Shown here one piece after another: positions 39,092 to 49,900 of a stretch of DNA of 64,000 bases. The position numbers and the translations under genes were made by a program. The notes below the pieces were generated by a model. The model ran no database searches. It was not told the origin of the DNA and saw only the letters and a list, made by a program, of their open reading frames with translations. Position 1 is the stretch's first letter. Every line of letters begins with the position of its first letter. The stretch covers positions 5,596,501 to 5,660,500 of the forward strand of contig NC_135555.1 in NCBI RefSeq assembly GCF_964340395.1, given 5' to 3'. Origin of the DNA: Glandiceps talaboti. Taxonomy: Eukaryota; Hemichordata; Enteropneusta; Spengelidae.

Positions 39092-40921
39092 AATACACAT
39101 GTACTGTTACATGTAGTGTAAATGTACACATGTATAGCTTGTGCAGTATACTAACACAGTGATCATGTGTGATGAGCGAGTCATATCAAGTTTTACAAAG
39201 TGAATCTCCCAATCTGATGTAGAATGTACGCCGCAACTTCTTTTTGGTTGTTACGTTTACTGTCGTTTGTTCTTTTGTGAGCACTTGTTACATACATCTT
39301 ACACAATACCATAGTTTTTCCAAAAACAAAAGACCATAGAGATTGTTGATATTACATACAAACTGCTGTGAAGACAGACCACTTGACTTCATTCTTTAAA
39401 CTCAGCCAACATTATATTGAAATACATTCCATATTGCCATGCCAACAAAAATAAGTTCCTGTGCACATCCAAACAAACTCATTATGATTGTGTTGTTTTT
39501 ACATTGACCCATGAGCTCCATTCCAAACTCCCAAACTGAAGTATTTTAATTGTACATATATTACAGGGTACAGAAAACATCATGAATATTGATACATGTG
39601 CATAAATTAGTACTACATCAATTATTGATTTTGTACAGCATGCAATTTTTTGTGGAGCTCCTGCATATTGGGGAAGTGACACCTGTTTTCAATCTAACAA
39701 CAGCTTCAATAGAAATGATAAATCCACGCTTTCTCTCCTTTTCACTCCTCCTTTCTTGTCACATATTTAACTGATAACAAATTTCATCTTAAACATTTTT
39801 GAAGAGGAGATTGGAGCATTATGGTTTGCTTATGCTGTTGCAAATGCAAACTGGTTATTCCATATTTATGATCAGAACTGCTAATTTTTCACATGTAGTG
39901 ACTTGCTATCTGATACTGAAATATATATGGTTATTTTTTAAGTGCACACCAATTTCATTTCACAATGGATGAGATAAACTCTGCATAATGCCTTGAAATA
40001 CAAATATGTGTAATGAAACCATTCATCTTCATGTTAATTGATATACATGTAAAATATTGGCTTAACATCAAACACACTGGTAGCTGTAGTTAGTATATAA
40101 GTAGCAATGTAGCAATGCAATATTTGATGTGAATGTTCATAACAGCTGTTAGACTGCTGCCATATCACACTACACCATGTTGTTTTAACTTTAGCTACAT
40201 TTGTATGTACCATACTTCACTATCTATCACAAGTTTAATTACGGACACAAACAGATGCACATCATCCACAGCCCTAACAATATTTCAATGTTAAATGTTA
40301 GACATCGTAAACAAGCCACAATTAAAGCTGGCTTGGATCTACAACTGCATTGACCTTATTACTACACGATAACCGATTGGACAACACGTTACTACGGTGC
40401 CATTGTATACAAATTACTATGTCCACGATGGACACCCATACGCATCAAAGTAAATGAATATTCCGTTTGATGTCTTATTTCACAAAAGTGATGTACTCTT
40501 TCTCTTGTGCAATGTCAAGAGCAAATTATTGTTTACTTCCACAGTAGAATCGCATCCACTTTCACCCCGGAAATGATATTTTTGTTCCCGGAAGAGGGGA
40601 AGAAGAATTACAGTTTACAGGAATAAACCTGTTGAGCAAATTCTTGCTTTAACTTCGAAGCTTAGATGATCCCTCTTGATTTTACTATACATTTCAATAC
40701 AAATCACTGTTGGCTTGATTAATACTTAATTCTATGCATCACTCCAATACAACGTCTGCAGGTAGCCAAAGTTTCCACGTATGCACTTCCGTATGAACAA
40801 TGCAATGCGCGTATGTTTACTGCAGAGAACTTTACTATGATTACTCACCATGTTCAGTAAACAGCACTGAAGTTGGCAAAACTAGCAGAAGGACAAGCAA
40901 AAGTCTGTTGAGAATCTTCAT
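33844..40921 (-). CDS. SSR1: Translocon-associated protein subunit alpha (TRAP-alpha, SSR1), whole coding span, 8 exons
   Basis: Eight exons join in frame as 40921-40849, 38939-38688, 37939-37812, 37155-37024, 36381-36302, 35080-35002, 34491-34395 and 33908-33844. They give 301 residues, slightly longer than the human protein. SSR1 is the alpha subunit of the TRAP complex, a single-pass ER membrane protein beside Sec61 that assists translocation of secretory and membrane proteins. The sequence shows a leucine-rich signal peptide (about 1-21) and a lumenal segment very rich in Asp/Glu (about 34-89). The conserved lumenal domain follows, with [15 protein letters not shown] and GRPFGL. Two sequons, N151-F-T and N206-E-T, sit where vertebrate SSR1 carries its glycans. 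One membrane span covers about 223-243. The cytosolic tail contains [16 protein letters not shown] and a basic end with SPRR motifs and GSDE. All introns are GT-AG. Confidence 0.97.
34395..34491 (-). CDS. SSR1: SSR1 coding exon 7 (cytosolic tail, first part)
   Basis: It starts [14 protein letters not shown], a stop-transfer basic cluster followed by a conserved tail motif. [14 protein letters not shown] follows. It ends ATGA|GTAAGT in phase 1. Confidence 0.96.
35002..35080 (-). CDS. SSR1: SSR1 coding exon 6 (transmembrane segment)
   Basis: The acceptor TTTGCAG precedes the base completing a threonine, then [18 protein letters not shown], one clear hydrophobic span. It ends GGG|GTGAGT in phase 0. 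Confidence 0.95.
35765..35852. repeat. 32-bp tandem repeat, nearly three copies
   Basis: The unit AAGTAAATTAATAATCTCAC plus CTGAATAAGTC recurs at 35765, 35797 and 35829, the last partial, inside an SSR1 intron. Confidence 0.75.
36302..36381 (-). CDS. SSR1: SSR1 coding exon 5 (end of lumenal domain)
   Basis: The acceptor TTCCCAG precedes [18 protein letters not shown]. The NET sequon lies at residues 206-208. The exon ends GAAAC|GTAAGT in phase 2. Confidence 0.96.
37024..37155 (-). CDS. SSR1: SSR1 coding exon 4 (lumenal domain)
   Basis: The acceptor TTTTCAG precedes [10 protein letters not shown]. The exon continues through RQATFEYVF and [15 protein letters not shown], and ends GCT|GTAAGT in phase 0. 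It is exactly 44 codons. Confidence 0.96.
37351..37447. repeat. Short inverted-repeat element in SSR1 intron 3
   Basis: ACTTGGCTAT (37351-37360) and ATAGCCAAGT (37438-37447) are perfect inverted repeats 77 bases apart. They could be a small MITE. Confidence 0.3.
37812..37939 (-). CDS. SSR1: SSR1 coding exon 3 (conserved lumenal domain)
   Basis: It encodes [20 protein letters not shown], then [15 protein letters not shown]. It ends AAT|GTAAGT in phase 0. The last codon is the asparagine of the first N-glycosylation sequon, which is split by the intron. Confidence 0.96.
38688..38939 (-). CDS. SSR1: SSR1 coding exon 2 (acidic lumenal region)
   Basis: The acceptor ATACAG precedes AC, completing an aspartate. 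A second AG four bases later would open a stop, so the first is used. The exon encodes the Glu/Asp-dense stretch, then the conserved [13 protein letters not shown], and ends CAAG|GTTAGT in phase 1. The acidic run is low complexity and likely variable in length between species. Confidence 0.95.
39029..39089. repeat. (TG)n microsatellite, 61 bp
   Basis: Uninterrupted TG dinucleotide run in SSR1 intron 1. Confidence 0.95.
40849..40921 (-). CDS. SSR1: SSR1 coding exon 1 (signal peptide)
   Basis: ATG at 40921 opens [16 protein letters not shown], a typical ER signal peptide. The exon ends CATG|GTGAGT in phase 1, a near-consensus donor. No downstream ATG would keep the hydrophobic core. Confidence 0.95.
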
Positions 40922-41060
40922 CTTGGGTTAAAATTTCACAAAACTGCTCTGCGAGAGCAGATGACGGCAGATATTTAGAGGGACTGCTGCTCAGATGAAA
41001 CAGCCAATATGGCGATCAGGTAACGAAAGGACAGCGTATGTCAAAACGAGGCTGCATAAC
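40922..41060 (-). promoter_or_regulatory. SSR1: SSR1 promoter / 5' UTR region
   Basis: This stretch before the SSR1 ATG is GC-richer than average. It carries a CCAAT and an overlapping AATATGGCG motif (41006-41014, plus-strand sense) resembling a YY1 site. No TATA box was convincing. The placement rests on position and composition only. Confidence 0.4.
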
Positions 41061-41845
41061 CTTGCGGAACGACACGAGACAGGCGATCATTGACCTGCAT
41101 GAACAATAGCAAATTTACGTGACCCAATTATTTACTATGACAACCAAATAACTTTTTCATATATTCACATTGTTAAAGTATGGGATAACATTACATCAGA
41201 CTCAATTGTGAGTTACTGTAACGGTCTAGATGTAAATATGCGGTTGTGCTTTTTATTTCTATTTGATGTCTGAGAAATTAAAGATATACTTAGTATAGTA
41301 TGAGCATATATATTAACGGCCTACGTGTAAACACAGACAAGTAAGATGTAAAGTTATTCTCAAGTTCTCGATCTAGACCAGCTTTTATTATGTTATATTT
41401 TTATGTACACTTAATTTTTTCAGATTTTGGTGATTTTACTTTTTTTTAACCGAAAAACATACCGTCACATCTGCAAGGATCTATTTTCACTGATCTATTT
41501 CACTGGTCATGCTAAAAAGTGGTATATCCCATATCGTTTTGGGATTTGTATCGGGGGAGGGGCGACTTTTTTGGAAACCGTATTCAACACGTTAAAACTA
41601 AATATAGCTGAAAAAATAACGGTTGACAAAAAGGAGAAATAGAAAAATAGAATAGAATTTTTTTTTTAAGAATGTGATGTTTTGGTAATAATTTAAGTTC
41701 CGTCAGTAGGCCCATGGCTTCAAAGAGCCGTAATTGTTAACTTGAGTCTGTTTGGAAACCGCAGTACAACAGCAGCCTAATACCAACTCCAGGAAGTAGA
41801 TAACCGTCTAGGTTTAGTGTACGTTTTGTCGTTTAGACCATAGTC

Positions 41846-42195
41846 TCCTCAGAGACCTCCACCCTAACTCACACAAAATAGATAACATACCGGGCTATGA
41901 TACATACAAATGGCAGTTCGTATGGTAATAAAGCTAAAACCTGATCAAAATGATCAAAGTTATTGGTTTTGAGAAATGAAACCTTACTTTTAACAATTGT
42001 AAACATATTTTCGAAAATTATAGGAATATTCAGAGATAACATTGTTCAAAGCAAAATAAACGGAGCAGTTGGGGAGGTTTTTGAAAATCTTCCGTCACAG
42101 AAAAGTATACCCTTTCCCATAGCTTATAAGCACAAAACACCCAGCGGACCCTCCCCGTATGGTCTGTGAGATTCCCCCCATGGGGGGGGGTATAT
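41846..42195. repeat. Dispersed repeat family, copy A
   Basis: It shares ordered blocks with 58983-59345: GACCTCCA, CACACAAAATAGATA, CTATGATA, a CAGTTG...TTTTT segment with ATCTTCC, and a GTATGGTC block ending in a C or G run. The copies are diverged and differ by an insertion of about 50 bases. Confidence 0.5.
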
Positions 42196-42549
42196 GTTTA
42201 ACATCACAGTATTGCTGCAGCTGTAATGTTTAGTGTATATAGATTCGTACTAGTAGAAATAAACTGTCACATCCTAATCGAACTATCTCAGACCATGAAA
42301 TTCTTATCTGTCGATCTTGTTCATGATTACTTTTTGCTCTTATACAGGAACCTGTAAGGAGAGGCTAGGCAGAGTTAGACAATTCAGGTGCGACCTAATA
42401 AATTGCTAAAGTCTCTAAGCAGTGTGAATGTGATTTTTTAGGGAAATACACAGCTTTCAGCAAAGCGCACTTTATTGCAATTACATGGTTGTTAGAGGAG
42501 ATGTTTGCACATGAAAAACGAATAACCCCGAGTTCGACGCAAGTTCAGT

Positions 42550-42576
42550 AGACTGTAAGATACACCATGTTGTTCA
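42550..42576. mobile_element. Partial hairpin MITE end, copy 3
   Basis: AGACTGTAAGATACACCAT and the following bases match the first 26 bases of the 805-889 element with two differences. The matching right half is absent, so this is a truncated copy. Confidence 0.45.
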
Positions 42577-42964
42577 TCAACCCATCAGGGTGAAACCGTG
42601 ATATCAGCTTGACATGAATGTCGTATCGATCTTTCAATTCAGAGGCCAGGAGGAAGTCAGTCTGTGTAATATTTTTGTTCAATTATTTTTGCTATCATCA
42701 TATACCGGTCAACGTTATTGCTTATATCAAAATGTATATCGTCTAGCTTACAACATCACAAGACATTCTGGTTCAGCATGTAATGAAGTTATAATAACTT
42801 TTTTCTCCAACTTATCGTCTGTGGTCGAATTCAACGATGAACACAATCGAACTGGATGCAAAGTCGCATCCCCGGTCACTGGTGGCGTACTCACCATTCA
42901 GTAATGTTACAGTGCTACGGTACCAGAACTGTTTGAACTCAATTTGTTTATTAACTGTACATAC

Positions 42965-42985
42965 ATATATATATGTGTGTATGTA

Positions 42986-43027
<42 letters not shown>
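42965..43027. repeat. (AT)n/(GTAT)n/(GT)n microsatellite
   Basis: A short AT and GTAT stretch passes into about 38 bases of pure GT. Confidence 0.9.
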
Positions 43028-43028
<1 letters not shown>

Positions 43029-43802
43029 CTTTTATGAAATGATCTGTTGCAAGGAAATGTAGAACTGTTACAGTAGACGACGGAGAAATATGATTTGAAA
43101 AAGCTTAAAATTATTAAAATAATGCTCGTCGATACACAGTTTGTCCTGAGGAAGGCAACAGTCACGTAATTACCAAAATGTAGACATTGAAAAAGTAACT
43201 TGGTTGTGTATCAATGAACATTACATTTGTATTCTATAAAATATCAAACAGTGTATTTCTACAACGTAAATTTAATCAACTGGCATTTCTCAGTCGTATC
43301 ATGTACTCAGAATGCCCCCCCCCCCCCTGCAAAACATGAATGTTGGTTTCGCTATCTTGCGATACGATATGGGTTTCCAAAATTCAAGTCCGACTTCCGT
43401 ATCTAAGCTCTTCATCTGCCATCAGTATACCCTAAAACCAGCTTCATGGTTTTACTAGTAGAAAGCTAAGCAGAAAGCTTATATACCCCGGCAGATTTTC
43501 CTATTTTCCAAATCAATATCAAATCGAACAACCTAGAAAATTAAGAAATCGTAAAAAACGTAGCATTAACACATAAATACATATGTTTCATAAATTACGC
43601 ATTCATTTATTGCCGTAACACTACAGCAAAAGTGACGTTACGGATTTTTTAAAGAGTACGTGCAACACACAATAAACACTTTTTTTGCTTTGGATTCCTG
43701 GGTACCTGTACTATATATACATGCAAGCTTGCAATTATTCGGCCCCGATTCTAGTTGATTTGAGATATTAGACAACTCACATGTCCCGGGTCATATGTAC
43801 AG

Positions 43803-43953
43803 ACCTCAGACCACTATATTTAGTGGTCTGAGGTATAAACATACAATCTGGGCTATATATAGCAATTCTTATAACCTCAGACCACAGAAAGTGGTCTGAG
43901 TTATAACCAGTTACAATAAGTATCGTGTGTCATATGTTTCTACTCAGACCACT
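43803..43953. repeat. Cluster of CTCAGACCAC hairpins
   Basis: Hairpin 1 has a perfect 14-bp stem ACCTCAGACCACTA (43803-43816 with 43821-43834) and a TATT loop. Hairpin 2 (43871-43904) has the same core with one bulged C and an AGAAA loop. A half-site ACTCAGACCACT follows at 43942-43953. Confidence 0.6.
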
Positions 43954-44879
43954 GGGGTTTTCTTCCTTCTCTTTATAACTTACTATTTACTGCGAATAAC
44001 AAATAAACTTGCTATGATAGTAGTGTTTCTATATCATAGTGCATAGTGATTAATACAGGCTGTAAGTTCAAATGCCCATCCATGCTATATGGGTATAATG
44101 TCACATCTCTGCAAACACGACGAACTTCGTGACAATAGCCTTTGTTTGCCGATGTCGGTATTACGATTATGGCTTGTTTTGTTTTGTCTTCAGACAGCAA
44201 TTGTTGTCTTTCTGTATATTAAATCTTTTATATTAAAAGTGATAGTCTATATTGATTTATAAAGACTGTGCTTATACATCGCGTGTTCGCTAGTCCATAT
44301 TGATTTGGTTGTCTGCCTGGAGCGTTGTCTGCTTTAAGATATTTTAAAAACAAGAAACTTCAAGCATTTCAACTTGATGCCTTTTTATTATGCATACAAA
44401 TATAGTTGCAAAATCACCCCACTTTTTTGGGGTAAAATACGAATTCACGCCCCTGAATCAAAACATAACGAATTTGATCCTCAAACAGCGAGTCATTTTA
44501 AACAACAAGACCATATGCTCAAAATGTTATGATTCATCATCCGAAAGGTACGTAGAGTGAATTTGTACCTCCGAGAAGATGTAGGCCTGCAGCCAGCAAG
44601 TTTCGTGTCAAGATGGCCAGTTTTCAACGTCGGAAAGCTTCACGAAGTCACGAAATTCAACCAGGCATGTCGAAAGAAATAAAAAGAGTATATCGCAATA
44701 GCCACAATAAAAAGATCTCTGTATTGTATGGGTGTTGATTGAAGGATTGTGAGGGATTACTTGGTTCTCAATATCAATGCTTTTTTTCAATCGTCAAATA
44801 GTGCTTGCTTGAACGCTGTAAAGTGTTCCCTATTCAAAGTGGTTTCGGCCTTAGTGGCTTCCGTATTACCGTGAAAAAG

Positions 44880-45084
44880 CGAACATGTCATTGGTTAGCT
44901 TTTACACACGTACGGGCCGTGACCCAATCAGAATTCGGTTTTTATCTTACTCTTATGCAAATAAGCCGGCTGCAGATATTATTTAGTTCATTCGAGTTGC
45001 AAGATCAGCTCTCGGTTTTTTCGTGTACAGTTTGCCACCATTTTGTACAATCAAAATTGTGTCACTCCATATGGGTTGGTGAGT
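44880..45084 (+). promoter_or_regulatory. Candidate promoter and noncoding first exon of the plus-strand SQ/TQ gene
   Basis: CpG-containing, GC-richer DNA holds two CCAAT motifs in opposite orientation (ATTGG near 44890, CCAATCA at 44924-44930). A perfect octamer ATGCAAAT lies at 44955-44962. A consensus donor GTGAGT follows at 45079-45084. A strong pyrimidine-tract acceptor ending at 45891 could join this to the coding exon at 46012. This is inference from motifs, with no transcript evidence. Confidence 0.3.
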
Positions 45085-46011
45085 AGACTTCATTTTTATC
45101 TCAAATACCCGTAGTAACAAGGTCAGGGCCACTGAGCTCTGAATTCCGTCGCTTCACAGAAAAAATACTGACCGCAGTACGCCTATATGCACTGTGTACA
45201 CACGATCTCCGTAGTCCAATATAATGGCAGTTCCTTCCCACACAATTCGATCGTAGTTTCAGTTTACACGGACAGTGTATTCATGCGACTGTGAGTCTGC
45301 AGAAGCGAAAGGCCGTAAGATTCCCCTTTTATAATGGAATTTGTTGTAGTTTGACTTTCGGTATGTTTATTGAAGCCGAATACAGTGAACTAGCGTACGC
45401 AAGATATCGAAATCCCGATCTGTACCGTACGATCGAAACGTCATTCCGATCATGGTACTATTACGCTAGGAGCTGACATACGCGAGTGTAAATCGAGTGA
45501 TCGAAATACCATTAGAAAATGGCATGCCATTTGCAAAATTTACCTGAAATATGCATCTCATTTCATGGTGTTTTCTACCGTGACATTGTTGTCAGCATGA
45601 CAGACACGTTAAAAGAGAGGTATGCGATGTTACAAAAATTCAGGACCGGTGTGCGGTCTGCTGGTCTACCACACAGGTGTTCGCTACAATAAGTCTTTTG
45701 TTAACAACTGACCAGGTTTCTACATAGCTGTAGTCATTGTATACATTGAGCCTTCATTTAGATAAAACAATTAATTCGTACAATACCGTTATATGCCTTG
45801 ATCATAGATCCAGATCTACCTGTGGTAAGATCTACCGGATTAGTCTTCTGATTTTCACTGGTGACACTTCTACAACTTTTTTTATCCTTAGAAATATCAA
45901 GTAGGTACGTGACCAGCCCTCTCCATGTTCGCTCATGTGCAGCACCATAGTCAGTGTAAAGCCATTCCTTAGTGGTGTGTTAGAAAGAGTTTAGTAGCCA
46001 TCATATATAGT

Positions 46012-46174
46012 ATGTCATCATCACCCGAATTAACTCAACCCAGCCAGTCACCATTGACCATTACACAAGATTCACAACAATGTTTATCACCCTCCGCCTC
46101 GATTACTCCAGGGATGGGTTCATCTCAACACAGTTCGTCACAATCTATGTCAAGTCAGACATCAAGTTCACTTG
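46012..46174 (+). CDS. First coding exon of an SQ/TQ-rich protein (CHEK2-like N-terminus candidate, 5' partial gene)
   Basis: The ATG at 46012 is the first after an in-frame TAG at 45970-45972. The exon codes 54 residues and ends CTTG|GTAAGT in phase 1, a perfect donor. It is almost entirely Ser, Thr, Gln and Pro, with seven SQ or TQ pairs (T8Q9, S11Q12, T18Q19, S21Q22, S38Q39, S43Q44, S48Q49). Such SQ/TQ cluster domains are substrates of ATM/ATR-type kinases and lie at the N-terminus of CHEK2/Rad53 checkpoint kinases before the FHA domain. No FHA or kinase exon was recognised between here and 64000, so the identity is inferred from composition alone. Another Ser/Gln-rich nuclear protein is possible. 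The low genomic SQ density elsewhere and the clean donor argue that the exon is real. Confidence 0.55.
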
Positions 46175-46389
46175 GTAAGTGGCCATTAACCAATACATTT
46201 TATATAAATTTATTATGAAGTCTAGATAGACATGTCATCAAGGTGTGACCAAGGCTGAGTAAACTACTGTACAAAATATTGCTTTATCATAGTTTATGAA
46301 TGATCACCTTTGTGATATGGGCTCTCTGCCATATTGTATAACTTAAATAATATGCAATCAACATATTTTCAGTTAGCCCTGCATTCTGT

Positions 46390-46391
<2 letters not shown>

Positions 46392-46474
<83 letters not shown>

Positions 46475-46519
46475 TGCACGCGCACACACACACACACACA
46501 CACACGCACACACACACGT
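46392..46519. repeat. (AC)n microsatellite, about 128 bp
   Basis: Pure CA run to about 46468, then interrupted CACG and CATG variants, 0.2 kb after the SQ/TQ exon. Confidence 0.95.
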
Positions 46520-46836
46520 GTACATGGTCGAAAGGAACTGTAGATAATACTGCATACTATCAACTCCAACTAAAACTGTCATAGTGATTACTTTGTGTAA
46601 TATAAGGCAATTTACATGATAATGTCTATAAATAATGTCATTAGCATACTAGTAATTCTGTAGTGCTGATGCCAAGTGAAACCAAGGATACAAAGTGATT
46701 TCACTTCCTAGATATGACACATATATCCAGGATATATCTTGATAGACATGAAACTAAGCTCACTTTTTTGTTTCCGGAGCTTATAGAAATATTCTGAGAA
46801 ATAGCTGAAATACACCCAAGTGCATATCTGTCTTTC

Positions 46837-46926
<90 letters not shown>
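46837..46926. repeat. (TCTG)n microsatellite, about 22 units
   Basis: Regular TCTG tetranucleotide run with a slightly irregular left edge. Both strands read as open frames, which is an effect of the repeat. Confidence 0.95.
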
Positions 46927-49900
46927 ATTCCATATTTCTACACACACATGTGTTGTATTCTAGTAAGGCTTATTATCAATAACGTTTCCTGCAGCTGATT
47001 ATATACAGGTATACTAAATTACTATAAGTGCTATATGAGTTAGCTATGTTAGCATCAATGAATTCAAGTTTGATAAAAAGCAAGTCACTAGCTCAATTTA
47101 GTGACTGAAAATCAATGTGTTCAATTCTTTTAGAATTCCAGTTACTAAGTACACTCTACTACTATAAATTTTTTCCTGTAAGGTTCTGCTTCCTCTTCAC
47201 ATTGTAAATTCCTCTTCACCTATTAGTGTATTTGTAAAAAACGAACTATTTTGGGTTCACATGACCTTTGACCTTCAACTGTCACAATTTATTTCTTAGG
47301 TATAGTATATTCTTTCAGTTTCTATCTTCCCAATGGTTTGAAATCAAATTTGTAACCTTACAAATCGGGTGATATTCACCAAACTCTTCTGACGCCTACC
47401 ACAACAAGAAAGATAATATCTAAGATAAATAACTCAATCTGAGACATTACAGACTTCATGAAATATGTATAGTTACCTTATCTCTTGCCCTCCCCCACAT
47501 ACACTGGACAGAAAGGGCAGAGGACATATTTGATAAGTATTAATCTAATGACAATAGCTACGGCTGTGACGTACTAATCAATATTGCCTCTGTGTCTTTA
47601 TGGTGGAAAGGTTGGAATTTTTATCTTGTTGATTGTAGGAAATATTAAATTGCAGTATTGACATGGAGTTTTATCAAACTAATGATGCAGGTATTTACCT
47701 TAGATTGACTTTAATACATTGCAAAATAGTGTAGTTTTTACCATGTTAAACAAATTAGTAGTACTGTTCCAAATCTTACTTGGCAGTGAGAAATCTGTCA
47801 AAAACAGCTTTGTTTGTTGTAAGTCATTGTCGCTAGTATTCTGGGCATTGAATTAGAGTGTGAAAAATATTTCCTGTGAAAAACCAAGTTAAATATACAA
47901 CAGAGATCTGCAGAGAAAACTGATATTATTTGAATTGAAATATTTGTAAAGTTGACATTCCCATGGCTTTCACCGTCAATTACCTATTGAGATTGTTGTA
48001 TTTGTTGGTACCCAGTACAAAAAGATATAAAATGACCAAAGTTTAGCAGGAGATAACCTTTGTTGTACTCAGCAAGTTACTTAGTACAGCTGATGATGGC
48101 CGCAGTTTTCCCAGCCAAGCTGTACAGTGTATGTATATATTAAATATATTAGCTGTCTGCTGATGGAAATTGTGAATGGAGCAGACATAATGGAGGTGAT
48201 AATGCCATTTGTATGAATGGAGAAACTAGGGGGCTTTAAATTCATGTACAGACATGCCTGGAAATTACACACATGTTGAACCATATGTATGTATAGTGTG
48301 GCTTCCTCTTCCAATTTAGTCACAAATTTATTACTACAACCATATTGAAAGTTGATGTCATATATCTCCATTGTGTTTTAATTGTGGTTTCTACCACAGA
48401 TATTGTGTGGCCTGGCAGATATAGTGATTCTTCCTTCCCGATAAAGAATTTAGTTCAGTCGACATCAGGTACACCCACTTACATTCTGCACAAGGCCCAC
48501 ATGCGTATCCACTCACTACAGCAGGTGGAACAATAGGGGCTGTGCAGGGCTGCTGTAATAAACCCCACCCTTCCATTGTTATGTTGATCAGCGTAGAATG
48601 AAACATTAATCTGTTGAATGTTGGGTCAAAGGTCACCTGATTGGTGATAGAGACGCTATTATTATGTAAATTGTTCACCTATTCACCTCCATAGCTATTA
48701 TGTTACATGTCGTTCATTGATCTACCACAGTGTATTATTGAACCCCAGATGAATGCAGACAGATTTGTCGTGTGCAATTCTTTCAATCCTTTGGACTTGA
48801 GTACTGAATGCCGACATAGCATGGCATATGATGTGTATTGTTAATCTGCAAGATATAACTAGAGTAGACATACCACTCTATGACCCCATTCATAAAACTG
48901 TGTGCCAGGAATCTAGTCAATTTATTGGTCTATATGTTACATAGTAACTAGTAAATACCATTGTTAAACATCATATATGGATTCCAAACATGATCATAAT
49001 CATTTTATTCTCTCATTCTGCTTATTTTTTTTTTTAGAACTATTTATTTGTTGTTTTGGTTTGAAAAAAAAGGAATATTTTTCTTAATGAATTTAATAAT
49101 TATAGATTATCATGATAGTAAATGTTGTCCATTTCTACAAGAAATGTAACAGTTTATTAATTTACAGGATTAAGAATTGATGTATTCGTTCAGACATAAT
49201 ATTGAGTAACCATAAATACTGTCTACCTTGTTATCCTCCAGATAGAGGCCATGAATAAATGATTATATATAACAATTGGATCATCATGGTAACATGATAT
49301 ATGTATCGTGTATACCTTGTTGGAAGTATTTTTCTTATTTACTGGAATTATAGCATAAAAAGTTATAATTCTAACGATCTCATTCCAGTGTGTTTCTATG
49401 GCAACTAAAGTACCTTTAGTGATAGTTTGGAATGACAAGATATAGCATTTGTTTACAGATGGTTGCCGTTGGTGATGTAGAAGTTCATTATACCCGCAGA
49501 CAGTCCACAGAGGGTCAAGTTGGCGTAAAAAAATTAAATTAAAATACTGTTAAACTTGACATTGACTGACTGTTTAATATTTGGAAAATACAGTCACTTG
49601 CATAGATATAACATAATTTGTTTATTCATATGTACCCAGTTTAAAGGGCCATGTTTCAATCCCGGGTCATTTCATTAGTGTGATTTTAGGAGTCAATAAG
49701 GATTAAATGGGATCTTTGTTTTGTTGTGGACCAACTTTCCCTAAATAAAACTTTGCCACCTAGATTTTAATCCTAATCCGAAGTGGGCTTTCAAGGACAA
49801 TAATCTACCTATGTTTTTATTTTCTTCCCTGTGATATTATCGCAGTATTCAAAATCTGATCTCCTGAAGCAATAGAATATTGTGAAAGACACTGCATTGT

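Larger units (their letters stand above)
41061..44879. other. Intergenic region upstream of SSR1
   Basis: No credible exon. It holds a dispersed repeat copy (41846-42195), a partial hairpin-element copy (near 42550), a GT microsatellite, a C13 run (43315-43327) and the CTCAGACCAC hairpin cluster (43803-43953). Confidence 0.6.

Noticed and set aside
45291-45476. 61-codon open frame in the GC-richer stretch
   Set aside because: It starts at GTG, not ATG, has no recognised motif, and fits better as promoter-region sequence.
46334-46947. His-Thr, Val-Cys and Asp-Arg-Gln-Thr repeat open frames
   Set aside because: These are translations of the AC and TCTG microsatellites.
48412-48470. Possible next exon of the SQ/TQ gene (acceptor CTACCACAG, donor TCAG|GTACAC)
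   Set aside because: The phase fits, and a W-x-GR-like string is present, but the residues do not match an FHA domain convincingly.
49460-49530. Short open segment after TTTGTTTACAG
   Set aside because: It is open in phase 0, but the SQ/TQ exon ends in phase 1, where this segment meets a stop. No family resemblance was seen.
49650-49680. TTCAATCCCGGG resembling a tRNA T-arm
   Set aside because: No A-box or cloverleaf pairing was found upstream on either strand.
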